Assembly: GCA_964345295.1 (NCBI GenBank)
Contig: CAYFQG010000012.1
Location: forward strand, 1-40,540
Reading direction: 5' to 3'
Origin: JASBZA01 sp964345295
GTDB taxonomy: Bacteria; Bacillota; Clostridia; Saccharofermentanales; Fastidiosipilaceae
DNA length: 40,540 bases
The number at the start of each line of letters is the position of its first letter. Position 1 is the first letter of the stretch. Position numbers and translations under genes: made by a program. The notes beneath the pieces were generated by a model. That model saw only the letters and a list, made by a program, of their open reading frames with translations. It did no database searches and had not been told where the DNA came from. Below, piece after piece: positions 16,435 to 24,485 of this stretch.

Positions 16435-16878
16435 ATGAAAAGAGTATTAAATACATTAGTATTGATAGGAGCTATAGTTTTTTCTTTAGGTTGGTTAGGT
16501 CACATCAAGGCAATGTCAGCATATAACTATTATCGTAATCAACATGAGCCTGGGCTACATTTAGAATACAAAGGATATGTGCAAGTCCTTCCATCCTATA
16601 ATGAAGGAGGGCGGCATGCACAAGCAGGATACGTGAGGTATTACATACCTTCAAACTGGTGCTCCCCTGGAAAGGATTCAGGTAGACAATATACACCTGA
16701 AGGAATGAATGAAGGAGATAATAGGATTTTATCCAAGAACTATACTTTTTATGATTCTCTCTGTCCTGTGGCTACTAAGACGCAGTTTGAAGCGGACTTT
16801 ATCTGGCAACCTCATACAGGTGATCCCAATAGACCATGGCCAAAGTTATTCCGCGTTATAGAAACACAACCTGAATGA
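16435..16878 (+). CDS. Unrecognised secreted two-cysteine protein, candidate bacteriocin/cargo of the adjacent ABC system
   Basis: I do not recognise this family. The 147 residues begin with a clear Sec-type signal: KR, a hydrophobic core (residues 4-22) and a possible cleavage site after AMSA (26-29). The remaining ~118 residues are polar and rich in Tyr, Gly, Pro and Trp, with two cysteines (C76, C110) that could form a disulfide once exported. The gene is the first of a four-gene cassette with a membrane-protein pair and an ATPase, as in bacteriocin export/immunity loci. It does not show the glycine-rich pattern of lactococcin 972. The ATG has no obvious Shine-Dalgarno; AGGA lies 25 bases upstream. 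Base composition is much more AT-rich than the flanking genes. Confidence 0.7.
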   Translation: MKRVLNTLVLIGAIVFSLGWLGHIKAMSAYNYYRNQHEPGLHLEYKGYVQVLPSYNEGGRHAQAGYVRYYIPSNWCSPGKDSGRQYTPEGMNEGDNRILSKNYTFYDSLCPVATKTQFEADFIWQPHTGDPNRPWPKLFRVIETQPE

Positions 16879-16912
16879 GAATTAGTTTTTACTCGCATTG
16901 ATTTTGTTTTTT

Positions 16913-17917
16913 ATGTATCAGGGTAGAAAAGTCATTCTCTTATCCTTGACCGTTGCTATTTTAGCTATGTTCCACATAGTCTATTTGACATACTCCGGTG
17001 TCGTGTACGGTGGTTCTCCGGACTGGGTTAGCCTTAGTGCCTACCCAAAGCGTTCTTCAAATGATATCAATATGGGTAATAAAAGAAACCTGCCTCGACC
17101 GAGAAATCGTGCCTTAGAAGAGCTGAATGATGTCGCCCAGGAAAGTAATTATAGAATACTCGTAAGAATAAATAGTTACGATATTTATCTAAATAGCTAT
17201 AGCTTGGCTTATCTGGGCGACATTAGAAATTATCTTGATGGGGACGCTATTCCTCATGATAAACTGAACGGTGTTTATGCTAAGAAGAATTCTGTATTCT
17301 TAGAAAATCAAGTTCTTGTCGACAAATTGGATCAAATGTTTGGTCTGACTCAAGTTGAAGATATACCTTTAAGCGGTGTTAACAACAGTTACTCCCTTCT
17401 GTTGCCTCTTGCGGCTGTAGACACTTCCACTATGAATTCCGGTCCTATAGAATTCCTGATACAGGTTGAAGCGTACGACCATCTTAGGCCGACGATAGAG
17501 ACGTTATTTAGTGATGTTTATGTAAATAGCTCGGGGCGTAATATGTCTGCTTTCCTCACTAAACTAGGGGACCCAGGCCAAAGAACCTTTCCTGCGCAAG
17601 TTATCATACTTTTGCTAGTGTCTTCTTATACACTCTATCTTTTTGGATCTTATAAATTGGATATCCATAGGCGAAAAATTCGTTTTTTTTGGGGACAAAC
17701 ACCTTTGGCCTATTTATTGGAGAATATCCGAAACAGTCTTGTCTTATCTCTTATCGGTTTTCTGCTATCTGTAATGCTGGTTTATGCTTTCATTCCCCCA
17801 TTATTTGAATTACTATCCCGGCAATACATTAGCGTTTTAAGTGTCCTATGGATTATCCTAACAGTTCTTTTGCATATACTGGCTTGTTTCCGTTACAGAA
17901 ACTATCAACGACGGTAA
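16913..17917 (+). CDS. FtsX/MacB-like membrane protein, first half-module of a bacteriocin-type ABC exporter
   Basis: The 334-residue protein has one N-terminal membrane segment (about residues 6-28), a ~200-residue extracellular domain and three C-terminal membrane segments. This is the MacB/FtsX permease topology. The first cytoplasmic loop after the extracellular domain reads RRKIRFFWG, a motif echoed in the next gene. Bacteriocin-associated integral membrane proteins (DUF1430 type) are normally single chains of about 650 residues; here two half-size proteins stand in for one. The start is uncertain: I use the ATG at 16913, but a TTG at 16898 is in frame, and an eight-codon frame starting at 16875 precedes them. 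There is no strong ribosome site. Confidence 0.7.
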   Translation: MYQGRKVILLSLTVAILAMFHIVYLTYSGVVYGGSPDWVSLSAYPKRSSNDINMGNKRNLPRPRNRALEELNDVAQESNYRILVRINSYDIYLNSYSLAYLGDIRNYLDGDAIPHDKLNGVYAKKNSVFLENQVLVDKLDQMFGLTQVEDIPLSGVNNSYSLLLPLAAVDTSTMNSGPIEFLIQVEAYDHLRPTIETLFSDVYVNSSGRNMSAFLTKLGDPGQRTFPAQVIILLLVSSYTLYLFGSYKLDIHRRKIRFFWGQTPLAYLLENIRNSLVLSLIGFLLSVMLVYAFIPPLFELLSRQYISVLSVLWIILTVLLHILACFRYRNYQRR

Positions 17918-17925
17918 GTAGACCT

Positions 17926-19032
17926 ATGTATTTTATTAAGACGCTTTTAAAAGATATATTTAATGATTTATTCTTTATCTTATTATTTTGCATTCTTGAG
18001 CTAGTTGCCTGGTTTATGTTTATGGGTTTATCCCGTGAATTTATTTCGAATCAAGCGTATTATAGTATGCATTCTACTATGCTTTCCATGGGTTTAAACA
18101 GACTGAATATGGAAGTATTGCCTATAAAAGAAAAGCCCGATACAGCTGAAGACATCACGAATTCTTCTGACACTCTAAAAATAAACAGGGACCGCGTTCT
18201 TTCTTTTATAAAGACACTGGATACAGCAGGCTTAGTACTGCATTATGATTCTTTCGATATAGGACAACCGTACACTCTTTTTATCAGTGCGGGACTTTAC
18301 ACAGATTTAGTGGAAGATTTTGAGTCTGAGCACATTACGACTTTTGCAAACCACAATTTGCGCGAGGCCTTTTCGGATAAAGCTGGACTTACTGGCTTAA
18401 CCTTAGAGTCTATTGAATTTACAAAGCAAGATTTGCAGATTTTTAGTCCCAAAGGTGTCATGAGCACAGAAAACCAGGAGGCATGGCTTTGGATTAATTA
18501 CCCTACCATAGATTCATTATTGAAGTCCGGGTTAAGCATTAAACCGATTCAACTCATAGAAGGTCTTGTTTTTGGCAATTATGATTTTATAGAATTTAAG
18601 AACTTACAAAGGTCTGTAAATGAGGGGAATATCACCCTAGAGATAAAAAAATTCTCTGAGGAGAGCGAGTATGTAGGAGCGGGCGGCTTTAGCTATAATA
18701 TGCTTGTGTTTACGTTAGCGGTAATCTTATCTACCTTTGTTTATAACAGTTATTTAGCTTCTGTTGTACGCCGTAAATACTACGACTACATGATTCACTA
18801 CTTTTGGGGAATGGGGAGACTCTTTGTATTCTTTAGAATTCTGATTTTTCTAGTATTAGCCAATTTAATACCCATACTCTATATTTTAAGTTTATTAAAT
18901 TATAATCCTCTTATAAGTTCTCTGGCATCTGTTTTTTACGTTTTGGGTATACTCGTGTTAAGCCTTTATCTCTACAGAGTTTTTGTTCACAGAAGTCAAA
19001 TTAACGAGGAGTTCAGTACATATGTTGATTAG
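17926..19032 (+). CDS. FtsX/MacB-like membrane protein, second half-module
   Basis: The 368-residue protein repeats the architecture of its upstream neighbour: one N-terminal membrane segment (about residues 9-30), a large extracellular domain of ~220 residues, then three membrane segments. The cytoplasmic loop contains RRKYYDYMIHYFWG, matching RRK...FFWG in the preceding protein, so the two look like diverged duplicates forming a heterodimeric permease. I chose the ATG at 17926, eight bases after the upstream stop. A longer frame from 17848 would overlap the upstream gene by 70 bases and add a non-family N-terminus. Its end overlaps the ATPase gene by 11 bases, implying tight coupling. The gene is strongly AT-rich. 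Confidence 0.7.
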   Translation: MYFIKTLLKDIFNDLFFILLFCILELVAWFMFMGLSREFISNQAYYSMHSTMLSMGLNRLNMEVLPIKEKPDTAEDITNSSDTLKINRDRVLSFIKTLDTAGLVLHYDSFDIGQPYTLFISAGLYTDLVEDFESEHITTFANHNLREAFSDKAGLTGLTLESIEFTKQDLQIFSPKGVMSTENQEAWLWINYPTIDSLLKSGLSIKPIQLIEGLVFGNYDFIEFKNLQRSVNEGNITLEIKKFSEESEYVGAGGFSYNMLVFTLAVILSTFVYNSYLASVVRRKYYDYMIHYFWGMGRLFVFFRILIFLVLANLIPILYILSLLNYNPLISSLASVFYVLGILVLSLYLYRVFVHRSQINEEFSTYVD

Positions 19033-19693
19033 TTTACGAGGAATTCATAAGCATTTTAACGATCATGGAAATAAAGTAACAGTATTGAACGACTTGGATT
19101 TGGACGTTGAAAAAGGTGAGATGATTGCTATTATGGGGGCTTCCGGTTCTGGCAAGTCTACACTATTAAAGATTATTTCACTCATCTTACCGCCGGAAGA
19201 GGGAGCTTATACATATGCAGGCAAGGATATGCTACAAAACACAATCCGGGAAAGCACGAAATTTAGGAACCAGTCGATAGGTTTTATTTTTCAAGATTTT
19301 GCCTTGCTGGAAGAGGATTCCGTATACGACAATATTATCTTACCTTTGCGCTTTAACCGGGATATTAAGTATTCTGAATGGAAACACCGTGCCATGGAGA
19401 CAAGCAAACACGCGGGTATTGATGCATTGCTCAAAAGCAAGGTCCGAAGGCTTTCCGGTGGAGAAAAACAACGCGTGGCTATAGCAAGAGCCATAGTAGC
19501 CAATCAGGAACTTATCCTGGCTGATGAACCTACGGGATCTTTGGACAAGATAAATAAACAACACATTCTTGAGCTTTTTCAAGATCTTAATGAAAACGGA
19601 CATACTATCTTGATTGTTACACACGATCCTGAGGTGGCGAATACGTGTGACCGGATATTGCACCTACAGGAAGGTAAATTAGTTAGTCCATAA
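19022..19693 (+). CDS. ABC transporter ATPase, MacB/LolD/bacteriocin-export type
   Basis: The 223-residue ATPase is complete: Walker A GASGSGKS (39-46), Q-loop Gln91, signature LSGGE (144-148), Walker B LILADEP (164-170) and switch H201. The length and the LSGGEKQRVAIARA signature place it with MacB/LolD/FtsE-like ATPases that drive FtsX-type permeases. Such systems do mechanical work across the membrane (extruding peptides or lipoproteins, or giving peptide immunity) rather than importing solutes. The ATG at 19022 is preceded by GAGGAG at 19006-19011 and lies inside the end of the upstream permease gene. An earlier in-frame start at 18983 would add 13 residues with no ribosome site. Confidence 0.92.
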   Translation: MLISLRGIHKHFNDHGNKVTVLNDLDLDVEKGEMIAIMGASGSGKSTLLKIISLILPPEEGAYTYAGKDMLQNTIRESTKFRNQSIGFIFQDFALLEEDSVYDNIILPLRFNRDIKYSEWKHRAMETSKHAGIDALLKSKVRRLSGGEKQRVAIARAIVANQELILADEPTGSLDKINKQHILELFQDLNENGHTILIVTHDPEVANTCDRILHLQEGKLVSP

Positions 19694-19713
19694 ATACTCA
19701 CTGATTAATGACC

Positions 19714-19734
19714 ATTGACGCAATTGGCGTTAAT
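19714..19734. repeat. Inverted repeat after the ABC cassette
   Basis: ATTGACGC (19714-19721) and GCGTTAAT (19727-19734) pair with one G-T around a 5-base loop, 20 bases after the ATPase stop. No U-tract follows, so termination is doubtful. It may mark the downstream edge of the AT-rich insert. Confidence 0.3.
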
Positions 19735-19755
19735 AACAATTTAGGGTGACTTTTC

Positions 19756-19784
19756 TTGCCTAAAAGAACTCTTACCGCTAAAAT
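19756..19784 (+). promoter_or_regulatory. Promoter of the efp-led operon
   Basis: TTGCCT (19756-19761) and TAAAAT (19779-19784) are separated by exactly 17 bases, placing transcription start about 43 bases before the efp ATG. Confidence 0.6.
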
Positions 19785-19833
19785 TGTTAAGTATAAATAA
19801 TCTAATAAATCTAATGAACAAGTGGAGGAAACT

Positions 19834-20391
19834 ATGATATCAGCAGGTGATTTCCGTAATGGTGTGTATTTTGAGATGGACGGCGACGTCTATCAGGTTG
19901 TGGAATTCCAGCATGTTAAGCCCGGTAAAGGTGCCGCTTTCGTAAGAACGAAGTACAGAAATATTCGTACCGGTTCCGTGGTTGAGAAGAGCTTTAACCC
20001 GAACGACAAGTTCGAGAGAGTTCAGCTGGACAGAAGAGATATGTCTTATCTCTATCGCGACGGCGAGCTTTATTATTTCATGGATACCGATACCTTTGAA
20101 CAGATCCCCTTTACGAAGGACATGATCGGTGAGAAGCTGGCTTTTATCAAAGAAGGTATGGTCTGCAAGGTGGTTTCTTATAAGGGCCAGGTTTATGAGG
20201 TAGAGCCGCCTCTCTTTGTCGAGCTGGAAATTACCGAGACCGAGCCCGGTGTAAGAGGCGATACCGCTACCAACGCGACTAAGAACGCTACTTTGGAAAC
20301 GGGTGCTGTTATCCGAGTACCTCTTTTCATAAACGAAGGCGAAGTCGTTCGTATTGATACCAGAACCGGCGAATACATGGAGCGTGCCTAG
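19834..20391 (+). CDS. efp: Elongation factor P
   Basis: With the ATG at 19834 the product is 185 residues, the canonical EF-P length. A perfect GGAGG (19824-19828) precedes it; the GTG at 19822 is not needed. The three domains are present. The tip loop PGKGAAF places Lys32 at the modifiable position, and the C-terminal signature RGDTATNATKNATLETGAVIRVP is intact. EF-P binds between the P and E sites and rescues ribosomes stalled on polyproline. It heads a long collinear run with asp23, amaP and nusB, a frequent order in Clostridia. Confidence 0.97.
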   Translation: MISAGDFRNGVYFEMDGDVYQVVEFQHVKPGKGAAFVRTKYRNIRTGSVVEKSFNPNDKFERVQLDRRDMSYLYRDGELYYFMDTDTFEQIPFTKDMIGEKLAFIKEGMVCKVVSYKGQVYEVEPPLFVELEITETEPGVRGDTATNATKNATLETGAVIRVPLFINEGEVVRIDTRTGEYMERA

Positions 20392-20400
20392 GATTTAGTC

Positions 20401-20784
20401 ATGGCTCAGGCGGATTCTTCTAATAAGCGCAAGGGCGATAGGTCCATGTCTTTGGGCTTTATTGCCCAGTATGCTGCAGAGGCCTGCCTGCAGACTCCCG
20501 GGGTCTATCAGTTGGACCATTCCCCGGTCGCTGCGTTCAAAGAATCTTTCGGCGTAGAACACGAAGGGGAGGGAGTGGAAGTCCGATTTCTCCCCGACCG
20601 TGAAGACGCCGTGGAGATTACTTGCTATCCTTACTTGCTTTTCGGAGTCATGGTGCCCGAAGTGGCCTGGCAGATACAAGTGAACGTCAAGGCGGACGTG
20701 GAGCGTTACACCGGCCTGGACGTTGAAGCAGTCAATGTTTATGTAAAGGACATTGTCTCGGAGGAGGAAACCCATGAGAACTAG
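20401..20784 (+). CDS. Asp23/Gls24 family envelope stress protein
   Basis: The 127-residue protein fits the small soluble Asp23/Gls24 domain. It has a central VEVRFLPDREDAVEITCYPYLLFGVMVPEVAWQIQ-type core region (split here by length limits: key parts are VEITCYPYL and PEVAWQIQ), then the terminal DVEAVNVYVKDI. In Staphylococcus, Asp23 is tethered to the membrane by AmaP and helps cell-envelope homeostasis. The start ATG follows AGGA at 20391-20394. The AmaP homologue is encoded next and begins within this gene's last codons. Confidence 0.88.
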   Translation: MAQADSSNKRKGDRSMSLGFIAQYAAEACLQTPGVYQLDHSPVAAFKESFGVEHEGEGVEVRFLPDREDAVEITCYPYLLFGVMVPEVAWQIQVNVKADVERYTGLDVEAVNVYVKDIVSEEETHEN

Positions 20785-21325
20785 GCAGCGTTTCATCATA
20801 GGAGGCTTAGCAATCCTAAGCTTCGTGGGAAGCCTATTTCTATTCTTAATATTATTAAAACGCCCCGCTTTAATGGCAAGCCTGCAAGCTTTCTTTGTCA
20901 AAGAGAAGATAAGTGCCTTGCAAGTCTTACTTATTGCCTTGCTCCTTATGCTTATTTTGGCTGATATAGCGGCCTTGCTTTATGCTATTTTCGGCGAGCG
21001 TATTAATAAGAGTCGTATCAAGGCTACCGAGATCGGTCAGATTGACATAGGCCCTACGGCTATAGCCAATATTGCGCTCAATTCAGCCAAAGCCAGCCAG
21101 GCGGGCATTAAGTCCGCCAAGGCCAAAGTTTATGCGAGCCATAATGACCGGATTTTGATTTACCTCAATGTGATTTTGTACTCTGATGTGGAGATTCCCT
21201 TGCAGATGGCCAAGATTCAGGAGAGGGTAAAAAAAGATGTAGAAAAGTATACCGGTATAGGAGTGGAGGAGGTCCGGGTCAAGGTCAGCCGAGTTGAATT
21301 AATCGGCACTAAGATAGACCGTTAA
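20774..21325 (+). CDS. amaP: Alkaline shock response membrane anchor protein AmaP
   Basis: The 183-residue protein has two N-terminal membrane segments (about residues 9-26 and 44-66) separated by a short loop, then a cytoplasmic domain with Asp23-like features (VKKDVEKYTGIGVEEVRVKVSRV). This is the AmaP plan: a membrane anchor that recruits Asp23. The ATG at 20774 is directly preceded by GGAGGAGG, which decides the start over an upstream codon at 20753. It overlaps the asp23-like gene by 11 bases. Confidence 0.88.
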   Translation: MRTRQRFIIGGLAILSFVGSLFLFLILLKRPALMASLQAFFVKEKISALQVLLIALLLMLILADIAALLYAIFGERINKSRIKATEIGQIDIGPTAIANIALNSAKASQAGIKSAKAKVYASHNDRILIYLNVILYSDVEIPLQMAKIQERVKKDVEKYTGIGVEEVRVKVSRVELIGTKIDR

Positions 21326-21326
21326 T

Positions 21327-21563
21327 ATGAAACATTTATTTGGACCGATTTTAGAAATTGTTCATGGCAAGGACGCCGGCCTCGTGGGAGGTCTGGTGGC
21401 CTTTGTTTTGGCGCTTTTGTTGGTCATATTCGGTTTCTGGCGTACGCTCTTTATCATTATCTTCACCTTGGCCGGATATATAGTGGGAGCCAGACTCTTC
21501 CGTAACTCCAGTCATTTTAAGGAATTACTTAACAGATTTTTACCTCCGGGACGTTTTCGTTAG
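21327..21563 (+). CDS. DUF2273 small membrane protein
   Basis: The 78-residue protein has two hydrophobic segments (about residues 18-37 and 39-55) and a basic tail ending in PPGRFR. It matches the DUF2273 proteins encoded next to Asp23/AmaP in many Bacillota. Its function is unknown, but the association suggests a third component of the Asp23-AmaP envelope complex. The start codon follows the amaP stop by one base, so translation is probably coupled. Confidence 0.85.
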   Translation: MKHLFGPILEIVHGKDAGLVGGLVAFVLALLLVIFGFWRTLFIIIFTLAGYIVGARLFRNSSHFKELLNRFLPPGRFR

Positions 21564-21578
21564 AGAAGGAAGTTATAT

Positions 21579-22079
21579 ATGAGTAGAAGAAGTGCCAGAG
21601 AGAAGGCCATGCAGCTGCTCTACCAGTTAGAGAGCCAGAAGGGCCATGCTTTAGAGCAAATTGATTTATTTTTAGAAGAAAGAGCTCCTTTACCCGGAGC
21701 TCCCCGCCTGGTCGAGCCTGAAGAAGAAGGTCAGGGCAGTGCGGTGGAGGTTTTGGATGAGGACGATCGTGCTTATATAAAAGCTTTAGCCCTGGGTGTT
21801 TTGGCCAAAGCAGATGAATTGGACCGGCTCTACGGTCCTTACCTCAACAAATGGACACCCGAAAGACTCCCCATCATCGAAAGAGTTTTACTTCGCATGG
21901 GTACCTACGAAATTTATTATGCCGAAGATGTGCCGAATTCCGTAGCCATCAGTGAGATTATTCGCCTTTGTAAGGACTATGCCGACGAGGACTCCTATGC
22001 TTACATTAATGCGGTTTTGGCCAAAGTCGAACGTGAAGTTGCAAAGGAAGATACAGAAGAAAGCGGAGCTTCCCAATGA
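21579..22079 (+). CDS. nusB: Transcription antitermination factor NusB
   Basis: The 166-residue, mostly helical protein carries the NusB signature: the N-terminal RRSAREKAMQLLYQLE segment and the C-terminal ERVLLRMGTYEI and SVAISEIIRLCKDYADEDSYAYINAVL blocks. NusB with NusE binds boxA of rRNA leader transcripts and promotes antitermination. A ~25-residue insert in the middle (around residues 38-58, acidic) makes it slightly longer than typical. The start follows AGAAGGAAG. The stop overlaps the xseA start (ATGA). Confidence 0.95.
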   Translation: MSRRSAREKAMQLLYQLESQKGHALEQIDLFLEERAPLPGAPRLVEPEEEGQGSAVEVLDEDDRAYIKALALGVLAKADELDRLYGPYLNKWTPERLPIIERVLLRMGTYEIYYAEDVPNSVAISEIIRLCKDYADEDSYAYINAVLAKVEREVAKEDTEESGASQ

Positions 22080-23323
22080 CCGAACAGGCCAAAGAAGTCA
22101 GAGCTGTAACGGTATCTCAGCTTAACCGTTATGTAGCGGGACTTTTCAGCCGCAATCAGGCTCTGCAAAATATTATGGTCCGCGGTGAATTATCCAATGT
22201 CAAGCGTTACAGCTCCGGACATTGGTATTTTAATCTTAAGGATCCTTATGCCCAGGTCAGTGGGGTCATGTTCAAATCCTACGCCGACCGTCTGAAATTT
22301 AAACCGCAGGAAGGCCAGGAAGTCCTGGTAACAGCTCAAGTCAGCCTCTATGAAAGAAACGGTTCTTATCAGCTTAATGTGAGGTCCATGGAACCCTTGG
22401 GTAAGGGGTCTTTGTATCTGGCCTATGAGCAGATTAAGAAAGCTTTGGCTCAGGAAGGCTTATTTGATCCCGAACATAAGAGGAAACTCCCGACTTTTCC
22501 TAAAAGCATCGGAGTGGTGACCTCCGTTTCAGGTGCCGTTATCAGAGATATTATCCATGTGAGTAAGAGACGTTTCCCCGGAGCCAAAATTATCCTCTAT
22601 CCGGCCCAGGTACAAGGGCAAGGTTCGGCGGAAACGATTATAAGAGGTATTCGTTATTTTAATACCAGGTCCGATATAGATGTCTTAATTGTCGGCCGAG
22701 GGGGCGGGTCGATTGAGGATTTATGGTCCTTTAACGATGAAGAGTTAGCGCGTGAAGCCTTTAATTCCAGAATTCCCCTTATTTCTGCCGTTGGCCATGA
22801 GACGGATTTTACTATCCTGGATTTTGTGGCGGATTTAAGAGCCCCCACGCCTTCGGCGGCCGCCGAACTGGCCTTACCGGATCAAGCGGCATTACAAAAC
22901 GGCCTGGACGGGGTTCAAAAGCGCTTGGCTCGCGGCTTGGAAAGTAAATTAGCTTCCGCCACCTACCGTCTGGACCGCCTGGCCTCAAGTCCCTATCTGA
23001 AATCGCCTTACGTCCGTCTGGAGCAAAGAAGTCAGACCTTGGACTTGCTAGAAGAAAGGCTTAAAAGAAGCCTCCTGACCAGGCTGGAAAGGTCTAAGAA
23101 CCGCTTTAGTCGGAATGCCGGCCTTTTGGATTCTTTAAGCCCTTTGAAGGTTTTAGGCCGAGGTTACTCTATGGTTCAAGACCCCGATTCGGGTAAAACC
23201 TTAAGCAAGGCTGGGACTTTGGCCTTAGGACAAGAGATTGATGTCCTTATGCAGGACGGCAAAGTGACGTGCCAGGTCCGAAATCTCAAGCTGGAAGATA
23301 CGATTCATACGACACAGGATTAA
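22076..23323 (+). CDS. xseA: Exodeoxyribonuclease VII large subunit
   Basis: The 415-residue protein has an N-terminal OB fold (VRGELSNVKRYSSGHWYFNLKD), then the catalytic domain with VGRGGGSIEDLWSFNDEELARE and SAVGHETDFTILDFVADLRAPTPSAAAELA, both diagnostic. A coiled-coil region that binds many XseB copies follows. Exonuclease VII degrades single-stranded DNA from both ends in a metal-independent reaction. The gene overlaps nusB by four bases and is followed by xseB. Confidence 0.97.
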   Translation: MTEQAKEVRAVTVSQLNRYVAGLFSRNQALQNIMVRGELSNVKRYSSGHWYFNLKDPYAQVSGVMFKSYADRLKFKPQEGQEVLVTAQVSLYERNGSYQLNVRSMEPLGKGSLYLAYEQIKKALAQEGLFDPEHKRKLPTFPKSIGVVTSVSGAVIRDIIHVSKRRFPGAKIILYPAQVQGQGSAETIIRGIRYFNTRSDIDVLIVGRGGGSIEDLWSFNDEELAREAFNSRIPLISAVGHETDFTILDFVADLRAPTPSAAAELALPDQAALQNGLDGVQKRLARGLESKLASATYRLDRLASSPYLKSPYVRLEQRSQTLDLLEERLKRSLLTRLERSKNRFSRNAGLLDSLSPLKVLGRGYSMVQDPDSGKTLSKAGTLALGQEIDVLMQDGKVTCQVRNLKLEDTIHTTQD

Positions 23324-23338
23324 AAAGAGGTGCACACT

Positions 23339-23581
23339 ATGGCAGATGATATGAATAAAACGCCGGATTTTGAAACCGCCTTAAAAAGGCTGGAAGATTT
23401 GGTCAAGGAATTAGAAAAGCCCGACTTGCCCCTGGAGAAGTCTATGGAGCTTTTTCAGGAAGGTACGAAATTGGTGGCCTTGTGCCGGGGTATTTTGGAC
23501 CAAGCCGAACAAGAGGTTAAAGTCTTATTGGAAACTTCGGATGGCCGGATGAAAGAAGAGGACTTGGATCAGGATGATTGA
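23339..23581 (+). CDS. xseB: Exodeoxyribonuclease VII small subunit
   Basis: The 80-residue helical protein has the XseB pattern: FETALKRLEDLVKELEKPDLPLEKSMELFQEG, then LCRGILDQAEQEVKVL. I set the start at the ATG at 23339, eight bases after AGAGG (23326-23330); a GTG at 23330 lies inside that ribosome site. It forms the small-subunit collar of exonuclease VII. Its end overlaps ispA by eight bases. Confidence 0.95.
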   Translation: MADDMNKTPDFETALKRLEDLVKELEKPDLPLEKSMELFQEGTKLVALCRGILDQAEQEVKVLLETSDGRMKEEDLDQDD

Positions 23582-24473
23582 GGAAAAAGACTATAAGTCT
23601 AGGATAGAAGCTTATTTACCTAAGGCTTTGCAAGTGCCGGGCAGTATGCCTCAGACACTTTTGGAAGCTATGACCTATAGCCTTATGGCAGGCGGCAAAA
23701 GAGTTCGGCCGGTTTTAACCTTAGCTGTAGCCGATATGCTGGAAGATAAGGCATCTTCGAAAGCCGAGGTTTTGGATTTGGCCGCTGCCGTCGAAATGAT
23801 TCATACCTATTCCTTGATTCACGATGACTTGCCGGCTATGGATAACGATGTTTTACGCCGAGGGAAGGCCACGAACCATGTGGTCTTCGGTGAGGCTATG
23901 GCTATTTTAGCCGGAGATGCGCTCTTAACTCGTGCTTTTGAACTGATGGGGAGACACTATGATGAGGCTAACTATCCCGCAGGCCAAAAATTAAGAGCCT
24001 GGGCTGTACTTAGCCGCTGTGCCGGAGCATCCGGTATGGTCGGAGGCCAGGTCCTGGATATCGAGTCTGAAAAAAACGAAAGTACGCTGGATGAAATTAT
24101 TGAACTTCAGACCTTGAAGACGGCACGGTTGATTCAGGCGGGTATTGTAGGTGTGGCAGAGCTACTGGGGGCATCGGATAAGGTCATAGGGAGTCTTAAG
24201 GACTTCGGTCTGTATCTTGGTCAGGCTTTCCAGATTCAAGATGATATCTTAGATGTGGTAGCCGAAGAAAGTCAGTTGGGTAAGTCCACAGGCAAGGACC
24301 AAGACCATAATAAAGGGACCTTCGTTACCCTCTTAGGCCTGAACGGGGCTAAAGAAAAATTGACCCAAGTCTGGCAGCAGTTAGACTTAAGTCTTGAACA
24401 ATTGCGTGGGGAAGGATTGGAGACGGACTTTTTAGAAGCCTATGTAGACCTCCTCAGGCAGAGAACTTACTAG
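23574..24473 (+). CDS. ispA: Polyprenyl diphosphate synthase (farnesyl/geranylgeranyl type)
   Basis: The 299-residue all-helical enzyme has both aspartate-rich motifs: DDLPAMD (D84, D85, D90) and DDILD (D223, D224, D227), plus GGKRVRP at 40-46 for diphosphate binding. The DDxxxxD form of the first motif is typical of short-chain bacterial synthases such as IspA. It condenses IPP with allylic diphosphates to make farnesyl or geranylgeranyl diphosphate for undecaprenyl and other isoprenoids. Its place between xseB and dxs is a standard clostridial arrangement. Confidence 0.93.
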   Translation: MIEEKDYKSRIEAYLPKALQVPGSMPQTLLEAMTYSLMAGGKRVRPVLTLAVADMLEDKASSKAEVLDLAAAVEMIHTYSLIHDDLPAMDNDVLRRGKATNHVVFGEAMAILAGDALLTRAFELMGRHYDEANYPAGQKLRAWAVLSRCAGASGMVGGQVLDIESEKNESTLDEIIELQTLKTARLIQAGIVGVAELLGASDKVIGSLKDFGLYLGQAFQIQDDILDVVAEESQLGKSTGKDQDHNKGTFVTLLGLNGAKEKLTQVWQQLDLSLEQLRGEGLETDFLEAYVDLLRQRTY

Positions 24474-24485
24474 GAGTACATAAGA

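Noticed and set aside
16435..16878. Calling the 147-residue secreted protein a lactococcin 972 family bacteriocin
   Set aside because: The cassette context fits, but the protein is longer and lacks the glycine-rich and Tyr/His pattern I know for that family. I left it unassigned.
20395..20901. 168-codon minus-strand frame over the asp23/amaP junction
   Set aside because: It runs antisense to two well-supported genes, has no family motif and reads as a shadow frame.
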